Of a stretch of 64,000 bases of DNA, positions 44,734 through 52,377 are shown piece by piece. Location of the stretch: positions 62,001 through 126,000 of the forward strand of contig JBLLNP010000009.1 in NCBI GenBank assembly GCA_048058975.1, written 5' to 3'. Position 1 is the first letter of the stretch; the number at the start of each line of letters is the position of its first letter. The position numbers and the translations under genes were made by a program. Origin of the DNA: RHLJ01 sp048058975 (GTDB taxonomy: Bacteria; Bacteroidota; Rhodothermia; Balneolales; Balneolaceae). The notes beneath the pieces are model-generated. The model searched no databases. It saw nothing but the letters and a program-made list of their open reading frames with translations, and was not told the DNA's origin.

Positions 44734-45840
44734 TTACTTCCGCAATTCGAATTCTAACAACTGAGATTCGATTCCATTCACTATCACAGAAAGCTTATGC
44801 AAACCGGTATAGTACACACGGGTTGTAATAGGACGGAATGTTTGTGAACGATCAACCTGGGTTGATGAATTTCCGTCATATTCCTTTTCACTGATTTTAA
44901 ATACTTTTTTTGAATGGCTTCCATTTGCTCTTAGAAAATAGATTCCATATTCAAGCCTGATCTTAGTGGGCGAATCGCTTTTATTTTTGAGATGGAAAGT
45001 GAATTCCAGGTTTTCGCCAATGTTAACTTTGGGTGTTTGTACTCGAAAATCAGAAAGTTCTACATCGGAAGTCGAGCCATATCCGAAAAGCTGTAAAATT
45101 TCCTGGTTTCCCTGCTTCAGCAAAGTGCGGCAGGCGTGCTTCACAAGTTTATTCGTATGCTCTGAATGCCCGATCCATCGTTTTGCTATTTCGATGACCA
45201 GTTCAGGATGATCTTTAGAAATGTCATTCAGGTTGTTCGCCACACTTCTCCGAACTGTCTCTGAAGGATCGTTCTTCAGCTTTTCAAGAACAGCTAATAT
45301 CGGAGTTGGATCTTTTTTTAAAGCTGGAACTCCCAATGCCCAAGGAAGGCGAGGACGAAAGCCTTCACTTGCAAGCCTCCTCACAGATGGGTGCTCATGC
45401 TCAGACCAAACCAGCATCTGTCGCACCATCCGTTCAGGATATTGGATCAAAAAAGGCCGAATCGCAAACTCACAGGTTACAAACTGGGTAAGTTGTTCCA
45501 TTGCTCTTAAAGACTCCTCCGGATGATTAACTCCACAAAGTTGTACAAAATCTGGAAGGAATGCATACTCAAAAGTATCGGCAGGTGCCCCGTTCTTTTT
45601 GAGGGCAGGGATGAGATCAATTACCAGATTAATCATAGCCGGGTAATCATCCGGTAATTGCTTTTTTAGCGAAACGGTGATGTGTCTTAGTCGCTCTTTA
45701 AGCTCACGCTGATCCCAATGTTGATCGTAGATATCATCTAAAAAATGATCTCTATTAAAGTCCGGGATTATCTCTTCACATGATCTGCAAAGGATATCGA
45801 AGAGTTTTTCGTTGTACAGGTTTTTGAGAGGTTCGGCCAT
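44734..45840 (-). CDS. AlkC-type DNA glycosylase with C-terminal Ig-like domain
   Basis: The 368 residues are an alpha-helical HEAT-like repeat domain (1 to about 260) with CEFAIRPFLIQYPERMVRQM, PSVRRLASEGFRPRLPWALG and ETVRRSVANNLNDISKDHPE, followed by a beta-rich domain (about 265-368, VNIGENLEFTFHLKNKSDSP). AlkC enzymes remove 3-methyladenine and 3-methylcytosine from DNA without base flipping, and some carry such an Ig-like domain that helps grip DNA. The assignment rests on the distinctive domain pair. Confidence 0.82.
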   Translation of the reverse strand: MAEPLKNLYNEKLFDILCRSCEEIIPDFNRDHFLDDIYDQHWDQRELKERLRHITVSLKKQLPDDYPAMINLVIDLIPALKKNGAPADTFEYAFLPDFVQLCGVNHPEESLRAMEQLTQFVTCEFAIRPFLIQYPERMVRQMLVWSEHEHPSVRRLASEGFRPRLPWALGVPALKKDPTPILAVLEKLKNDPSETVRRSVANNLNDISKDHPELVIEIAKRWIGHSEHTNKLVKHACRTLLKQGNQEILQLFGYGSTSDVELSDFRVQTPKVNIGENLEFTFHLKNKSDSPTKIRLEYGIYFLRANGSHSKKVFKISEKEYDGNSSTQVDRSQTFRPITTRVYYTGLHKLSVIVNGIESQLLEFELRK

Positions 45841-45860
45841 CTTTTTAAAACTTAAGATAA

Positions 45861-45889
45861 AACCGGGATTATATACTACAATCCCGGGT
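45861..45889 (-). terminator. Terminator hairpin after the ABM-like gene
   Basis: Arms AACCGGGATT (45861-45870) and AATCCCGGGT (45880-45889) pair with one mismatch. Read on the minus strand, the stem is followed by TTTTATCTT. It lies between the ABM-like gene and the alkC start. Confidence 0.6.
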
Positions 45890-45897
45890 ACATCGGA

Positions 45898-46224
45898 TTA
45901 TATAGAATAACTTTCTAAGAGACTAAAGTGTTGAACAACAGATGATGGATCTTCGGATTCAGACTCTGCCATACAACTAAAATAATTAGCACATGTTTTG
46001 CTTTTCATCGCGTTATCCATAGCGGTTTTAGCTTCTTCCATGGAGTTCCAGTACACTATATCCATGAATTCTTTTTCAGTTTTTTGAAGTAACACTCGTT
46101 TTAAATATCCTTGCTGATGCGTTAAAAAATTCTCTTCTAATTCTTTAGAAAGCAAAAGAAGATTTTGCTGATCGTATCCTTCTTTTAGAGTGAAAGGTGC
46201 TAATTCTATTATTTGTTTTCCCAT
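45898..46224 (-). CDS. ABM/dimeric alpha-beta barrel-like protein
   Basis: From the ATG at 46224 the product is 108 residues. The pattern IIELAPFTLKEGYDQQNLLL, then QQGYLKRVLLQ and FMDIVYWNSMEEAKTAMDNA, is that of antibiotic-biosynthesis-monooxygenase-like dimeric barrels. An in-frame codon at 46272 would only add a low-complexity stretch. Members vary from small oxygenases to haem-degrading enzymes; this one is unassigned. Confidence 0.6.
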   Translation of the reverse strand: MGKQIIELAPFTLKEGYDQQNLLLLSKELEENFLTHQQGYLKRVLLQKTEKEFMDIVYWNSMEEAKTAMDNAMKSKTCANYFSCMAESESEDPSSVVQHFSLLESYSI

Positions 46225-46305
46225 AGTGGTTGTAGTGGTTTTTTGATTGTTAATAACTTGAAATGAAAACAAAGATCAGATCTGGTACTGACAACCCTAT
46301 GTCAT

Positions 46306-46341
46306 AAAAAAAGCAGACTTTTTTGGAATCTGCTTTTTTTT
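46306..46341. terminator. Bidirectional-looking terminator between ABM-like and SRPBCC genes
   Basis: AAAAAAAGCAGA (46306-46317) pairs with TCTGCTTTTTTT (46329-46340). On the minus strand it follows the SRPBCC stop (46354) directly and supplies the T-run. Confidence 0.85.
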
Positions 46342-46353
46342 GATCAGCTTTAT

Positions 46354-46902
46354 TTATGCTGCTACTTTGTTTTTTCGTTTCAGAGTTTCAATCCTTTTCC
46401 GTTTATGCTCAGAAATCCTTCCCGTCTCAGCATAGACTTTAGCATCCTCAAGAATGATATCTAACAAGCTTTCCATTTTTTTCTTCATCATTGGTTTCAT
46501 GAAGCGCCCCATGAAGCCCTGAAGCTCAAAGTCTGCGTTCATCTCTAAGGTAGATGTGTTTGCATTGGCGGGAATTACTTTCCAATTATTTACTGCTTTA
46601 GAAATAAACCCGGGCATTCCGTTTGTAATTTGATATGCAAGATTCATTGAATCATCGTTATACTTAATCAGCTTCTCTTCAATCTTGTTGAATCCTTTTG
46701 CGTTAACATCGCAGAAACGCTCATCACATGGTGCTCCTTCAAATTTAGAGGTTCCTTTCCCAACGGAATGATCAACGCTGGAAGCCCATACATAAGCCTC
46801 AGAGAAACCGGGACCGATAATTTCCCATAACTTATCGGCTGAGATATTAATGTTCAATGTTCGGGTAACTTTGAATCCATGGTTGTTCAATTGAGTTTCC
46901 AT
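46354..46902 (-). CDS. SRPBCC (START/polyketide cyclase-like) protein
   Basis: A 182-residue helix-grip protein. The opening VTRTLNINISADKLWEIIGP and the long C-terminal helix (MKPMMKKKMESLLDIILEDA) are typical of SRPBCC members, which bind a hydrophobic ligand. No enzyme activity can be inferred. It lies 81 nt downstream of an AraC-type regulator on the same strand and may be its target. Confidence 0.82.
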   Translation of the reverse strand: METQLNNHGFKVTRTLNINISADKLWEIIGPGFSEAYVWASSVDHSVGKGTSKFEGAPCDERFCDVNAKGFNKIEEKLIKYNDDSMNLAYQITNGMPGFISKAVNNWKVIPANANTSTLEMNADFELQGFMGRFMKPMMKKKMESLLDIILEDAKVYAETGRISEHKRKRIETLKRKNKVAA

Positions 46903-46983
46903 AAAATGCTTGATTTAGTGATTGGTTATTACTGAAACCAAGCTATATCATAAAAAAACGTTCTAATTTCCCGGAACGCCCAA

Positions 46984-47826
46984 TCATTTGCTCAAAAAGC
47001 TCAACCTATAAGAGGAAGGGGATGCGTTAAACTGATTTTTAAATACAGAAGAGAACGTTGAGATATCCTGAAATCCACAATCAAAGGCTATATTTCCAAT
47101 CGATTCGTTGGTTGTAGCAATCAGTTCTGCAGCCTTTTTTAGCCGACTTTTTCGAATATACCGGGCAGGACTTTCGTTAAACGTTTTTTTGAACTCCCTC
47201 TTAAAAGTGGACAGGCTCATGTTACAAATAAATGCAAGTTGTTCAATACTCAGATCATTATATAAGTTGTGTTCAACTGTTTCTTTCAACTTCAGATTTA
47301 CAGGAGCGAAGATATCTGAAAGCAGCAGCCTGATGCTGTCATGATTTTCTGATTTCAGAAGAATCATCATCAGTTCTTTAAGCTTGAGTATTCCCAATTC
47401 TTCATCAAAAGCTTCCGGAGATTCGAAATAGATTGATAGATTCGTCATATACTGCTCAATCAACTTGTTACTTATCAATTTCTTGGGAACAGGCACTTCT
47501 TCTTTTTTCAGGAAGGATGGAACCTCATTCTGGTAAATCATTTTCAGCATTTTCGGATAGAGATAGACGGCGATGGCCTCACATTCGTCCGATTGCTGGG
47601 ATTGGAGATATCGCTGCACGTAATTATTGCAGTTTTTGATAACAGCTTCTTTCTCATCCAAACGATGAACCCCACGGCTATCGAAGCTGAGCATACTTCC
47701 TTCAACCATATAGAAAAAACATGCGAAATCCAGAATCTCTCCTGATAGCTCAAAAGGAGCTTTAAACCTCGCCTTTTGAAAGAGCGGCATTCCCTTAAAC
47801 TCGATAATCGTATTGCGAATGATCAT
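46984..47826 (-). CDS. AraC-family transcriptional regulator
   Basis: The 280 residues have an N-terminal cupin-like sensing part (about 1-150) and a C-terminal double helix-turn-helix (about 180-280) with LSIEQLAFICNMSLSTFKRE, then FKKTFNESPARYIRKSRLKK and IGNIAFDCGFQDISTFSSVF. Effector unknown. It is immediately upstream of the SRPBCC gene and downstream of two genes on the same strand; autoregulation or SRPBCC control is likely. Confidence 0.92.
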   Translation of the reverse strand: MIIRNTIIEFKGMPLFQKARFKAPFELSGEILDFACFFYMVEGSMLSFDSRGVHRLDEKEAVIKNCNNYVQRYLQSQQSDECEAIAVYLYPKMLKMIYQNEVPSFLKKEEVPVPKKLISNKLIEQYMTNLSIYFESPEAFDEELGILKLKELMMILLKSENHDSIRLLLSDIFAPVNLKLKETVEHNLYNDLSIEQLAFICNMSLSTFKREFKKTFNESPARYIRKSRLKKAAELIATTNESIGNIAFDCGFQDISTFSSVFKNQFNASPSSYRLSFLSK

Positions 47827-47918
47827 ATTTCAAAATAATCGCTTAGCTTCAGAAATACTTTCTGAAAAAGGTCAAATGCTCCTAAGATAGGATCATCACT
47901 TAAATAAACTGAATCTAA

Positions 47919-48470
47919 TTAATTCAGATTTTTGTCAAGCAAGTTAAGTACTTCCTTAACCTGATTATAATGCCGTCTCTGATGAGTAATTATAATTTCA
48001 AAAGCGGTGTCAGCAGGTATAGTAATCCATTTGCTTAATGGAGTGTGAAGAATGGTTTTCTTTTCAATGTGACTATTCAGCTTTGAAACGTGCTGCTTTA
48101 GTTTGTTCTGGCTCGCTCTAAAATCATCTACAATAGAGTAGGGGAGCTGACTTTTTCCAGGTTCCCATACTGTAAAAGTTTTAGTTTTCTTAGTGCGCTC
48201 AGGTTCAACGGCATCCAGAATTAGCTTTCCAAATAAAGAAGCTACTGCGCTCACTTTTCCATAGAAGGGTAATCGTAAAGTTCCTTTTTCCAAAGAAGTG
48301 AAAACTTCTCCATAAGTAATGTTTATCTGGATAAGATGCTCCAGATTTTGAGCAATACTCCAGGTCTCAAGATTAGGCTTCCAGTTTAGTTCAGATGCAT
48401 TAAGCCTGTTCAATCCGGAAGTGAAAAGTTCGGTGTTTTCTTCTATCTGTTTTATGAAAGGATGATCCAT
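47919..48470 (-). CDS. DinB-family protein
   Basis: A 183-residue DinB-type four-helix protein. The conserved regions are ELNWKPNLETWSIAQNLEHL (first metal His) and IIITHQRRHYNQVKEVLNLL (second and third His). A metal-dependent transferase role is possible; the family is functionally diverse. It follows the Crp/Fnr gene by 70 nt on the same strand. Confidence 0.85.
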   Translation of the reverse strand: MDHPFIKQIEENTELFTSGLNRLNASELNWKPNLETWSIAQNLEHLIQINITYGEVFTSLEKGTLRLPFYGKVSAVASLFGKLILDAVEPERTKKTKTFTVWEPGKSQLPYSIVDDFRASQNKLKQHVSKLNSHIEKKTILHTPLSKWITIPADTAFEIIITHQRRHYNQVKEVLNLLDKNLN

Positions 48471-48540
48471 ATACCTGTAATTGATTTAGCACTCTGAATT
48501 TCTATAAACCTCAAACAGAAAGTGTTGGTTTACACCAAGT

Positions 48541-49119
48541 TCAGATACGGATTTTATTAATAAGTTTGCTGAAATTGGTGGAATCGATCCGGAGATAGGA
48601 GGCCAGATCTTTTTGAGAAACCATAGAAAGAAGATGGGGACTCCGGCTCATAAAAGCTTTAAACCTTGTCTCGATATCGTATGCCATAAGCTCGAAATAG
48701 CGATCGAGCAAGCCAACAAGTACACGTTCGTTGTACTTTCTATACATGGTTTCCAGGCTTCTGTGGCGATTTAGTAATTCATCATGTTTAGAGAGAGGAA
48801 TTCGAATAAACCGGCTATCTGAAATCGTTTCCAGATAATACTTGGATGGGATTCCTGTGAGTACTGAATCAATGATGCCGGTAAATCCGGGTGCGTAGGT
48901 GAAAGCAATCACGTGAAATTTATCGTCGTGCAGATAATAGGACTTCTGAATGCCTTCCAGTATGTAATACAAGTATTCTTCCTTTTGATCGGGGGCGGTC
49001 ATGACAGTCTTTTTGGGAAGATCAAATTCCGTCCAGGAAGAAACATATTCATCCAGTACAGATTCAGGGACAGGATGAATATTCTTCAGGAAAGTTTTTA
49101 GTTCTTGCGCATTTGTCAT
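48541..49119 (-). CDS. Crp/Fnr-type cyclic-nucleotide-binding-domain regulator
   Basis: The 192 residues form an N-terminal cNMP-binding beta-roll (about 20-110, KEEYLYYILEGIQKSYYLHD) and a short C-terminal winged-helix (about 150-192, MVSQKDLASYLRIDSTNFSK). The conserved phosphate-binding Arg/Ser of true cAMP receptors is not evident, and there are no FNR cysteines. Such regulators in Bacteroidota respond to varied signals. Likely controls nearby genes. Confidence 0.85.
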   Translation of the reverse strand: MTNAQELKTFLKNIHPVPESVLDEYVSSWTEFDLPKKTVMTAPDQKEEYLYYILEGIQKSYYLHDDKFHVIAFTYAPGFTGIIDSVLTGIPSKYYLETISDSRFIRIPLSKHDELLNRHRSLETMYRKYNERVLVGLLDRYFELMAYDIETRFKAFMSRSPHLLSMVSQKDLASYLRIDSTNFSKLINKIRI

Positions 49120-49220
49120 CTGTAGAAACTAAGATTTTTAGTGCAGCTTAAAAAAGAGCAACTTTTGGCTTTATGCTAACGTAACGGCTTCGGTGTTTAA
49201 TCATCAGTAAGGAGAACATC

Positions 49221-49397
49221 ATGGAAAAAGGATATGGTATCGCAATAGGAATTGGAATTGGCACCGCAATAGGAGTGGCGACTGGAAGCCTGGGATTATG
49301 GATAGCCTTAGGAGTTGTTCTCGGAGTATTAATAGAAAACGGCGAGCTGGATGAAATGTTGGAGAAATGCGGCTTTGAGGGACGCGAATCTGAGTAA
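49221..49397 (+). CDS. 58-residue glycine-rich small membrane protein
   Basis: An ATG frame of 58 codons with an excellent ribosome site (AAGGAG at 49209-49214, spacing 6 nt). The product starts MEKGYGIAIGIGIGTAIGVA, forms one or two Gly/Ala/Ile-rich helices with glycine-zipper spacing, and has a polar C-terminus with a single Cys (LDEMLEKCGFEGRESE). It lies between the Crp/Fnr gene (divergent) and the next minus-strand gene. Confidence 0.65.
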   Translation: MEKGYGIAIGIGIGTAIGVATGSLGLWIALGVVLGVLIENGELDEMLEKCGFEGRESE

Positions 49398-49408
49398 TTT
49401 GTTACTAT

Positions 49409-50287
49409 CTATTTACAGCTCGGCGCGTATTCACCTTCCATCGTTCTGAAATACCGATAGCCGTTCAGATATGTTTTATTGTCCCGGTATTCGAGTTCAT
49501 AGGAGTCCTGAGATCCATTGTAGTAAGTAAGAACAAGCAGGGGATTGCCGTTATTTCCGGAAACAACATCCCACGTTCCTGATTCCGCTTTCTGACTGTC
49601 GCTGTAGCCGGAATAATTTGCTCCTCCTAAAGTCATAGTATTACTACTTCCAAAGATAAAATATCCTTTACTGCACAAATCAATGGCCTCTTCTGAACTA
49701 TAGCCTCCCCCTGAAGAAGATGAATAAGAATCCATATAAGTAAGTTTCACATCCGCAAAGAACTCGATCCACTCGGTGATTTCATCACTTTTCTCTACTT
49801 TTTTAAAGGTGAACGATTGGTAAATCTTCTTTGCTGCTTCAATATGTTTATCGGTAAACATATTCGGGTAGGTGGCAATCATAATGGAAATGCCAAATCC
49901 GTCTTCAACCGGATTTTCAATTCCGATTATATAACTCTTAGCGTTGCTGCCCTCCAGAGTTCCCTCAAATATTCCACCTATGGCTGTCTCAGAAAGCTGA
50001 TCCAGTTCTCCCTGTAGCTGCATATTGGTTCCATAGCCTTCTTTTAACCCTTTCTTTGCTTCAGCTTCAAGTTCGCTGATGGTGTAAGTGTGGGTAGTGA
50101 TTACCCCAATCCCGGGGATAGTCCGGGATTGTATCATAACAGATTCGTCTTGTTCCTGGCCAAACCAACCTTCCGGAATGGTAAATGAAATACCATATTG
50201 TTCGTAGTTTACAACGCCTGTTAGCTGAGCTCTTAAGCTTCCTGTAAATATAAATACCAGCGCTAAGGGAAGTATCTTGATTTTCAT
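49409..50287 (-). CDS. Secreted protein of unknown function
   Basis: The ATG at 50287 gives a 292-residue protein with a signal peptide (1-21, ending SLRAQ); an upstream in-frame codon (50323) would mask it. The mature part starts VNYEQYGISFTIPEGWFGQE, a PsbP/DUF-like envelope motif, then a C-terminal beta-rich domain (about 200-292) with SSSSGGGYSSEEAIDLCSKG. The role is unknown. Confidence 0.6.
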   Translation of the reverse strand: MKIKILPLALVFIFTGSLRAQLTGVVNYEQYGISFTIPEGWFGQEQDESVMIQSRTIPGIGVITTHTYTISELEAEAKKGLKEGYGTNMQLQGELDQLSETAIGGIFEGTLEGSNAKSYIIGIENPVEDGFGISIMIATYPNMFTDKHIEAAKKIYQSFTFKKVEKSDEITEWIEFFADVKLTYMDSYSSSSGGGYSSEEAIDLCSKGYFIFGSSNTMTLGGANYSGYSDSQKAESGTWDVVSGNNGNPLLVLTYYNGSQDSYELEYRDNKTYLNGYRYFRTMEGEYAPSCK

Positions 50288-50404
50288 AGCTATGAATAAA
50301 CAAAATTCAGAATTCTTTTGCATGATTCTCTTAAAATATCATTCTGAATGAATTCAGAAAACGTTACGTGCACTAGTGGGTATAAGCTAGCTTTATCTTT
50401 TGAT

Positions 50405-50448
50405 GCAAGTCAGAGACTTGCCGGCTTTTGCTCTGAAGTCACAGACTT
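50405..50448. repeat. Two small hairpins in the spacer
   Basis: GCAAGTC (50405-50411) and GACTTGC (50415-50421), then AAGTC (50436-50440) and GACTT (50444-50448). They lie 3' of the 50471-51685 gene and have no T-run; probably repeat debris. Confidence 0.5.
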
Positions 50449-50470
50449 AAGATATTGAGGGAATTAAAAA

Positions 50471-51685
50471 TCAATTACGAGTAAATTTTTCTATTATTGA
50501 ATTAGCCCCTGGCATAGTTGGAGAGTTATCACCCTTCAGTAAGCCAGTATCAACCCTACTAAATAAGGCTTGTAGGATTAAATCTCTCTCTTGATCTGAA
50601 ATATCTCCACGTTCTTTAAGTGATAAATAAACCATAGTGAGTTGATGTCTTTCTTCAGCATCTCTTTTCAAATGAAAAGCACTAAATACCATCCTGGCAC
50701 AAGTTCTAACAAAGTAAACTGCAAATGAAACTAGGGTTGCGTATAAAAAAATAGTTTTAATTGAAGTTGGATTAAATGACGTAACATCAAGTCCAAACAT
50801 TTGTGGTGGATCATAAAGAAGTTTAAAAAGACCAGAACAAATTATTATTAATGTTATTGCTAGTAACATACTCCATAGATATCCTGAATTTCCATACTGC
50901 TCGATTCTTTTCTCCCAAAATGTTAAAGGAGCTTTAAGAGCCATGAAATCTGAATAGGTTTTATCTGTAAGTGATATTTTCCTTCGCCCTTCTTCAACTG
51001 AGTTATTAATAGCAGTTTGATTTTTTTCAATCCAGTCTTTTAAATCAAGTCTTTGCCCTGTAAACCACTCCTTATATTCTTCTGAAAAATTCTTGAATTC
51101 GATATTTAGTTCATCAAATTCATCTTGGGCTTTGTTAAGAATATGGGAGGTTGAAATTTTTTCAGCTATCCTTCTTTTTTTGAATCCGCTTTTTGAGTTC
51201 TTGAATTCATAGGCTTTGATTAACCCGTCAAAAAGCTGCATTTTATTATTAAAGTTATACGGAATTTCATTTAAATAATAAAAAGCAATTGTAGCCTGAA
51301 TCGGGTCTTCTTTAATTAGTTCTTTATAAAAAGATGATGTAGGAGTTTGGTAGGATATTACTGAAACCAAACTGTTTGATATGTTAATTATAGTCGTTTC
51401 TAAAATTGATTTTAGAGTTTCCCAGTTTTTTTCAAGTTGTTCTTTTTCAGTTTCTTTATTTCTATCATAAAAGTTGGTAATCAATTCGAATTGTTCATCA
51501 AAATACTTTCCAAATTGTCTGAACGTGCTATGATCATTAAATAGCTTATCATCCCAAAATTTGGATTCTTTTTTGAAATGATTTCGAATATTGGCTAAAC
51601 CTTTAATAGTTCTTGAAAAAGAGTCAGTTTTATAATCTAGCTTTATTTCAAATTCTGAATACCTTTTAAAATTTTGGAAAGACAT
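50471..51685 (-). CDS. Membrane protein with coiled coils, not recognised
   Basis: A 404-residue protein. The first 250 residues are mostly helical and charged, with several Lys/Glu/Asn-rich stretches; then two membrane helices (about 270-292 and 308-330) and a C-terminal cytoplasmic part. No family is recognised. The base composition is more AT-rich than the flanking ilv genes (many Asn/Lys/Ile codons), which may indicate horizontal acquisition. It stands alone beside the repeat-filled spacer. Confidence 0.6.
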   Translation of the reverse strand: MSFQNFKRYSEFEIKLDYKTDSFSRTIKGLANIRNHFKKESKFWDDKLFNDHSTFRQFGKYFDEQFELITNFYDRNKETEKEQLEKNWETLKSILETTIINISNSLVSVISYQTPTSSFYKELIKEDPIQATIAFYYLNEIPYNFNNKMQLFDGLIKAYEFKNSKSGFKKRRIAEKISTSHILNKAQDEFDELNIEFKNFSEEYKEWFTGQRLDLKDWIEKNQTAINNSVEEGRRKISLTDKTYSDFMALKAPLTFWEKRIEQYGNSGYLWSMLLAITLIIICSGLFKLLYDPPQMFGLDVTSFNPTSIKTIFLYATLVSFAVYFVRTCARMVFSAFHLKRDAEERHQLTMVYLSLKERGDISDQERDLILQALFSRVDTGLLKGDNSPTMPGANSIIEKFTRN

Positions 51686-51775
51686 ATACCCAAGAAGTTA
51701 ATTTAAATAAACTAATAAACATTTTAGTTCTGGAAAATACAAATCTTAATCTCTTTCTACTTAGTGCAAGAGGAT

Positions 51776-51890
51776 GCTTGAACCTGAGATGAAATAAAAA
51801 AGTCATCCTGAGGATACTTCCGAAGGATCTGCACAATTGATTCTATGCAGATCAATGTTGTGCAGGTCCTTCGTTTTCGCTCAGGATGAC
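51776..51890. repeat. 115-bp palindromic element, copy A
   Basis: The element ends in inverted arms GTCATCCTGAG (51802-51812) and CTCAGGATGAC (51880-51890) and contains AAGGATCTGCACAA and TTGTGCAGGTCCTT as inner arms, so it folds into one long hairpin. Copy B at 52214-52328 differs at five positions. The 24 bases before the arms are shared by both copies. Confidence 0.85.
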
Positions 51891-51949
51891 AATAAATAAG
51901 AGTCTTTGCGAGGAGACTAAAATGCTTTAAGGTTTAGGAATTAATCGAA

Positions 51950-52010
51950 GAAGCAATCTTATGGCAATAAGCACGAATTACAAGATTGCTTCTCCCGACA
52001 TTCGTCGGGA
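51950..52010. repeat. Two adjacent hairpins between copies A and B
   Basis: GAAGCAATCTT (51950-51960) faces AAGATTGCTTC (51982-51992), and TCCCGAC (51993-51999) faces GTCGGGA (52004-52010). The block is similar in style to dispersed palindromic repeats. Confidence 0.75.
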
Positions 52011-52101
52011 TCGCAATGACTGCTAAAATAAAGATCGCCATGTCGACCAAAAAAGAAGCTTAGCTTAGAATAAGCAAGCTCCTCGCGATCACTAACGTTA
52101 T

Positions 52102-52149
52102 TTAGTTATTCTCACGCCGTAATTTCCTAACTGTAGCCCCAATCTGGCG
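52102..52149 (-). pseudogene. Remnant of an ilvC 3' end
   Basis: Read on the minus strand, this encodes QIGATVRKLRRENN and a TAA stop. The intact ilvC 276 nt upstream on the minus strand ends QAGATVRKLRPENN. Over those 15 codons 12 of 45 bases differ, but only two residues do, so most changes are synonymous. The preceding sequence is not ilvC-like. This is a tail fragment of a diverged ilvC, cut off from the rest by repeat sequence. Confidence 0.75.
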
Positions 52150-52213
52150 CAAGCAGCCTGTGCTGAACTTGATTCAGTATCCGCTTGTGCGAATAAAAAA
52201 GGTCCAAGCGTAC

Positions 52214-52328
52214 GCTTGAACCTGAGATGAAATAAAAAAGTCATCCTGAGGATACTTCCGAAGGATCTGCACAATTGTTTATATGTAGATCAACGTTGTG
52301 CAGGTCCTTCGCTTTCGCTCAGGATGAC
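52214..52328. repeat. 115-bp palindromic element, copy B
   Basis: Same structure as copy A with arms GTCATCCTGAG and CTCAGGATGAC; 110 of 115 bases match. It lies between the ilvC remnant and the functional ilvC. Confidence 0.85.
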
Positions 52329-52343
52329 TTTAAGGTCGAGAAG

Positions 52344-52364
52344 ATCCCGGCTCAAGGCCGGGAT
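52344..52364. repeat. GC-rich hairpin next to ilvC
   Basis: ATCCCGGC (52344-52351) and GCCGGGAT (52357-52364), loop TCAAG, 14 nt after the ilvC stop. No T-run on the minus strand, so it is more likely a repeat or an RNA-stabilising 3' hairpin than an intrinsic terminator. Confidence 0.6.
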
Positions 52365-52377
52365 GACTAGCTTTTAA

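Noticed and set aside
51776..52328. The two long repeats as ends of an insertion sequence
   Set aside because: They are direct, not inverted, relative to each other, and the interval holds no transposase, only repeats and the ilvC fragment.
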